In this document: piece by piece, positions 60,856 to 64,000 of the stretch
Layout: each line of letters begins with the position of its first letter
Position numbering within the stretch: position 1 is the stretch's first letter
Position numbers and translations under genes: made by a program
Notes under the pieces: model-generated
Database searches by the model: none
Told to the model about the DNA's origin: nothing
What the model saw: only the letters and a program-made list of their open reading frames with translations
NCBI GenBank assembly: GCA_019916065.1
Contig: CM034236.1
Location: 12,167,167 to 12,231,166, forward strand
Reading direction: 5' to 3'
Source: Vitellaria paradoxa
Lineage: Eukaryota > Streptophyta > Magnoliopsida > Ericales > Sapotaceae
DNA: 64,000 nucleotides

Positions 60856-62342
60856 CAATAATATAAAATGCATTAAGAATGAGGAGTCGCAAGTGCTAGT
60901 GCAAGATGAGAAAATCAAAGAGAGGTAGAGAAATTATTTTGATAAATTATTAAACGAAAACTAAATAGAAAACATAAGTTTGGAACTAAATGATTACAGT
61001 AGGGAAGTTTTGGGAAATAGACCTTTTCATAAAATTAGAGTATCCAAAGTGTATTATGCATGAAGAAGATTAAAATAGAGGAAGTTGTACTGCTAGGTGT
61101 CATTCCAAACAAAATATGAAAGTATTTAGATGATGGGGGCATAGCTTGGCTAACTAAATTGCCATATTGACAAGAAATTGCTGAATGACTGAAAGAAAAT
61201 ATATTTTAGTAAAAATTTACAAAAAATAAGGGTGACATTCAAATTTTAATAATCATAGGGACGTGAAATTTAGAGTCATACCATGGAACAATGGAAGAAT
61301 GTAATCAAGCAGAAGCTAAAGACTCAAAAGAACCATATCAAATAATCAATTTGGATTTACACAGGAGAGAGAAATTATGAAAGGAATCTGCCAATTAAGA
61401 CAATAGACACAGATTGAAAAAAGTAAAAAAAATCTTCGTATGATCTTTATAGACCTAGAAAAAAAATTTATGATAGGATACCCAAAAATTTGATTTGGTA
61501 GACATTGAGAAAAAATGGTGTCACATATAGGCATATTGAGATGATACAAGATGTGTAGAATGGAACAATGACCTTAGTGAGGTCAGTTGTTGGGACACTA
61601 GTGAATTTCATTAATGGTGCTCCAGACCCTTAAGACCCGCTGTGAAAATCCGAAAGATTCAAATCCACTTGATCCATTAATTTTTGGATCAAAGTTGGAT
61701 AATGCACTTTTGACCCAAAAATCCATTTTTATTTTTATGTTTTATTTTTTTCTGTTTTAATACCCTAAGCTCACTCGCTCAAATCTTTCGTCAATCGCTC
61801 AACTCTCTCCTCACAGCTGTATTGTAGGGATCCCCAAAAACACCGCAAAAAGGCACATCCTCTCTGCATGCAGCCATGCTTAGCCTATCTCTTCCCCCAC
61901 CCTTTCTGTACATGTATATATACATTTATATCATTGATGTCTCCACCAGTGGCTATAATCAAAAGAGGAAGGGTTTGGGGTACCCACCGTCGATTTTCCA
62001 GTGCCAACCTAAGTGAGTGGTTATCCTTTTCGCTTTTCGTTTTACTATACATGGCCAATTCTACCAATGAAATACTGGGAGTCGTAGTATTATTATATTA
62101 ATCCCTTACTAGTTGTGAATAAGAAATTCCTTTGTTCGTTATTTGTACATCACTTAACACAATGTCCCTCTTTTCATTGGCATTCGTTGTTCCCCATTAC
62201 CTACTGATCCCTACAATATAGCTATTTTACTTTGCATAATTCTATTTTTTTTCTCATCGGTCACTCAAAAGTTGTGAATTATTACAGACCTATCTCTGAA
62301 TTTAGTAGATACTATAATTTTTTTTTTCTATATTTATTTGAA

Positions 62343-62420
62343 TATGTAGTGAAATCTCAGGTTCTGCATATGTAGTGAAATCTCAGGTTCTGCATATGTA
62401 GTGAAATCTCAAGTTCTGCT
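62343..62420. repeat. 26-bp tandem repeat, three copies
   Basis: The unit TATGTAGTGAAATCTCAGGT plus TCTGCA starts at 62343, 62369 and 62395. The third copy differs by one base (CAAG for CAGG). Confidence 0.85.
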
Positions 62421-62430
62421 TTCTGTAAAA

Positions 62431-62433
<3 letters not shown>

Positions 62434-62463
<30 letters not shown>
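62434..62463. repeat. (TC)n microsatellite
   Basis: TC dinucleotides with one TTTC break, followed by a TGTGTGTGCGC run. Confidence 0.8.
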
Positions 62464-63290
62464 ATGTGTGTGTGCGCACCTTTTGGTGAAGTGCGTATGT
62501 ATATATATATTGATAAAGTGAGTGAAATTTCTTTTATATATGTATATATATATATATTTTGGTAGAGTGGATGAAATTTATTTTATTTAAATTCTTAAAA
62601 AAAGTAGATTAGATTGGGTAAACAGGTCAAACCCGTTGGTTAGCAGGCCAAATCTGGAGTGTAATGACTAGACCCATTTAATTATGGGTTTGGATTAAGT
62701 CTTTGCTTGATGGATCTAGTCCAGATCTAGCCCATATTTGGCCCATTGATAGGCCGTTACGGATATGTTAATTAAACATACCCAATAAGAAGTGGTATAA
62801 TGTATGTTGTTTACTGATGATACAGTATACTAAACAAAACCCGAAAACAAAAAGAAAAATATATTGAGTAAATGTTAAAATTGTGGAAAGAAGCAATAGA
62901 ATCACGAAAATTTAGGATAAGTAGGATTAATACTTAATATATGAAAATTTAGTATTAATCAAAATACAAATGAATGAATAATTAGCTTTGAAGGTCTAGC
63001 TTAAGAGTGGACAATTTCGCTACTTAGGGTCTATTGTTCAAGTAGAGAAAGAGATTGGTAGGGATTTTACGTATAGAATTAAGACGAGTTGGATTAAGTG
63101 GAAGAATGCATCCATGCAAATTATGTGATTGTCGTATACAATATAGCTTCAAGTTTAGAAGGAGGACTTTACAAGACAACAGTTAGACTTGCCATATTGT
63201 AATGGTTTAGAATATTTAGCAACTAAGAAACAATGCATTAATAAAATAAGTATTGCCGAGATTACAATATTAAGGTGGAATTTGGTCACA

Positions 63291-64000
63291 TAAGAAACAC
63301 ATACTTTCCATCACTAAAACTCCCAAATCAACCTCAAAATCCAAATATGCCCTCTACTAAAATGAAAATCAACAAGAAAACAATATGTCAAACCAAATAA
63401 CCACTAATGAACACATTGTTTACCAAGTACAACTAACTGCAGCAACTGAAATTTCTTTCCAGTGTCATAACCACATATATAGACAAATTACTATAAATAA
63501 ATATCAAAAACATAGCTAAGTGTTTACACTACTTTTTGAAACAAAGGCCACATTTGATACTATCAAATGGATAGAATGGAACGGCCATTCCCATGTTTCA
63601 TTTCAAATATTATTAATTTTTTTAATAACTAATCAAGATTTTACAAAAATAAAATAAAATCAAGAAGATGCAAAAGGGACCCCAGAGTTGTGTTACAACT
63701 CCAGATTGTCTACAAAATTCCAAAAAAAAAAAAAAAAAATTGACTCTACATCTTTACTCCTCTCAAGCCAACCATATAACAAAGATAGAACACAACTCTT
63801 CAACCTGTACAAAGGCAAAACTGAATCTGTAGAACTTCCTCTATTACTTTCCCCCAAACAACCCAAAGAATGCGAAAAGGAATTAAATTCCACACTCGTT
63901 TTTTGTGTTCGTGGAACTTGAACCCCCCCCCCCCCCCCCCATGATTCCAAAGAAGGTTCTCGTCCTCTCTGAAGCCACCCATGCAACACCAATAAGAGAC
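63291..64000. other. Window end, nothing recognised
   Basis: Contains an A-run at 63722-63739 and a C18 run at 63923-63940. Opposing open frames at 63688-63992 match no family and owe their length partly to the C-run. The first exon of the Bet1-like gene was searched for here and not found. Confidence 0.4.

Larger units (their letters stand above)
61620..62790. mobile_element. Unclassified insertion inside the RTE relic
   Basis: Interrupts the reverse-transcriptase frame between the TLVRSV block and the MLFTDDTVY block. It contains a short GC-richer, exon-like piece (about 61940-62010), a 26-bp triple repeat, a (TC)n run and AAATCCGAAAGATTC / GGCCCATATTTGG-type end sequences reminiscent of hAT elements. 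The exact ends were not resolved. Confidence 0.4.
60860..63290 (+). mobile_element. RTE-clade LINE reverse-transcriptase relic, split by an insertion
   Basis: Plus-strand fragments follow the plant RTE order. ERW-type start and LLNEN near 60950 are followed by RPFHKIRVSKV near 61020, YLDDGGIAWLTKL near 61120 and KNKGDIQ near 61220. FIDLEKKFYDRIPK follows near 61445, then HIEMIQDV near 61535 and TLVRSV near 61575. After a gap, MLFTDDTVY near 62805, LWKEAIESRKFRISR near 62885, LGSIVQVEKEIGRDF near 63025 and YRIKTSWIKWKNAS near 63075 continue the C-terminal half. Stops and shifts are frequent. The expected GLHQGSALSPYLF block is replaced by about 1.1-1.2 kb of foreign sequence (about 61620-62790). 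Confidence 0.7.

Noticed and set aside
63688..63992. Open frames at the window end, considered as the first SNARE exon
   Set aside because: No Met-Xaa-Arg-Arg-Glu-type start followed by a donor in the right phase. The frames run through a C18 run.
1..64000. CRISPR arrays, prokaryotic operons, organelle DNA or viral integration
   Set aside because: No evenly spaced short repeats with unique spacers, no prokaryotic gene clusters, no plastid or mitochondrial genes and no viral replicase or capsid homology were seen.

Overview
This window reads as nuclear DNA of a flowering plant. It is strongly AT-rich, has spliced and intronless plant genes, and is dominated by plant transposable elements (CACTA, Mutator-like, PIF/Harbinger MITEs, hAT, Copia and Gypsy-type LTR pieces, L1 and RTE LINEs, tRNA-derived SINEs, Helitron-like repeats). 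The species cannot be named from the sequence. Only two host loci are recognisable: an intronless AT-hook (AHL) gene near 31 kb that closely resembles Arabidopsis AHL20, and a spliced Bet1-like SNARE locus at 56.3-58.7 kb. Both lie on the minus strand.

Layout: 67-12068 is one complete but decayed CACTA (En/Spm) element with CACTA termini and a 3-bp AAT target duplication. From left to right it holds subterminal repeats, a ten-copy array of about 179 bp, a Ptta/En/Spm-type second ORF, a Tnp2 transposase relic, two nested Tourist-like MITEs and a possible captured exon. 12-20.6 kb is a transposon patchwork: a Copia reverse-transcriptase scrap, two long-armed Mutator-like foldback elements (the one at 16597-18819 has a perfect 9-bp target duplication) and smaller repeats. 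20.6-30.2 kb is AT-rich intergenic DNA with one SINE-like insertion.

30.7-31.6 kb is the AHL gene, whose conserved N terminus is open but begins with CTG instead of ATG. 33.3-34.2 kb is a solo LTR rich in ACGT cores, and 35 kb carries an Au-type SINE with exact target duplications. 36.8-42.9 kb holds two direct copies of a Helitron-like repeat. One copy is split by a 2.37-kb solo LTR whose insertion site is confirmed by the uninterrupted second copy. 44.4-49.7 kb is a dead L1-type LINE on the minus strand with ORF1, endonuclease, reverse transcriptase and RNase H relics. 52.2-54.1 kb is a cluster of four related MITEs.

56.3-58.7 kb holds the Bet1-like SNARE exons. Two of these exons each lack one base relative to the family frame. 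Its introns host a Tourist-like MITE and possibly, if the unseen first exon lies upstream, an hAT element with an exon-like segment (59.0-60.0 kb) and an RTE-clade LINE (60.9-63.3 kb). Much of the window is therefore repeat-on-repeat history rather than gene content. The host products would act in the nucleus (AHL, chromatin and transcription) and in ER-Golgi membrane fusion (Bet1), and nothing in the window links the two.
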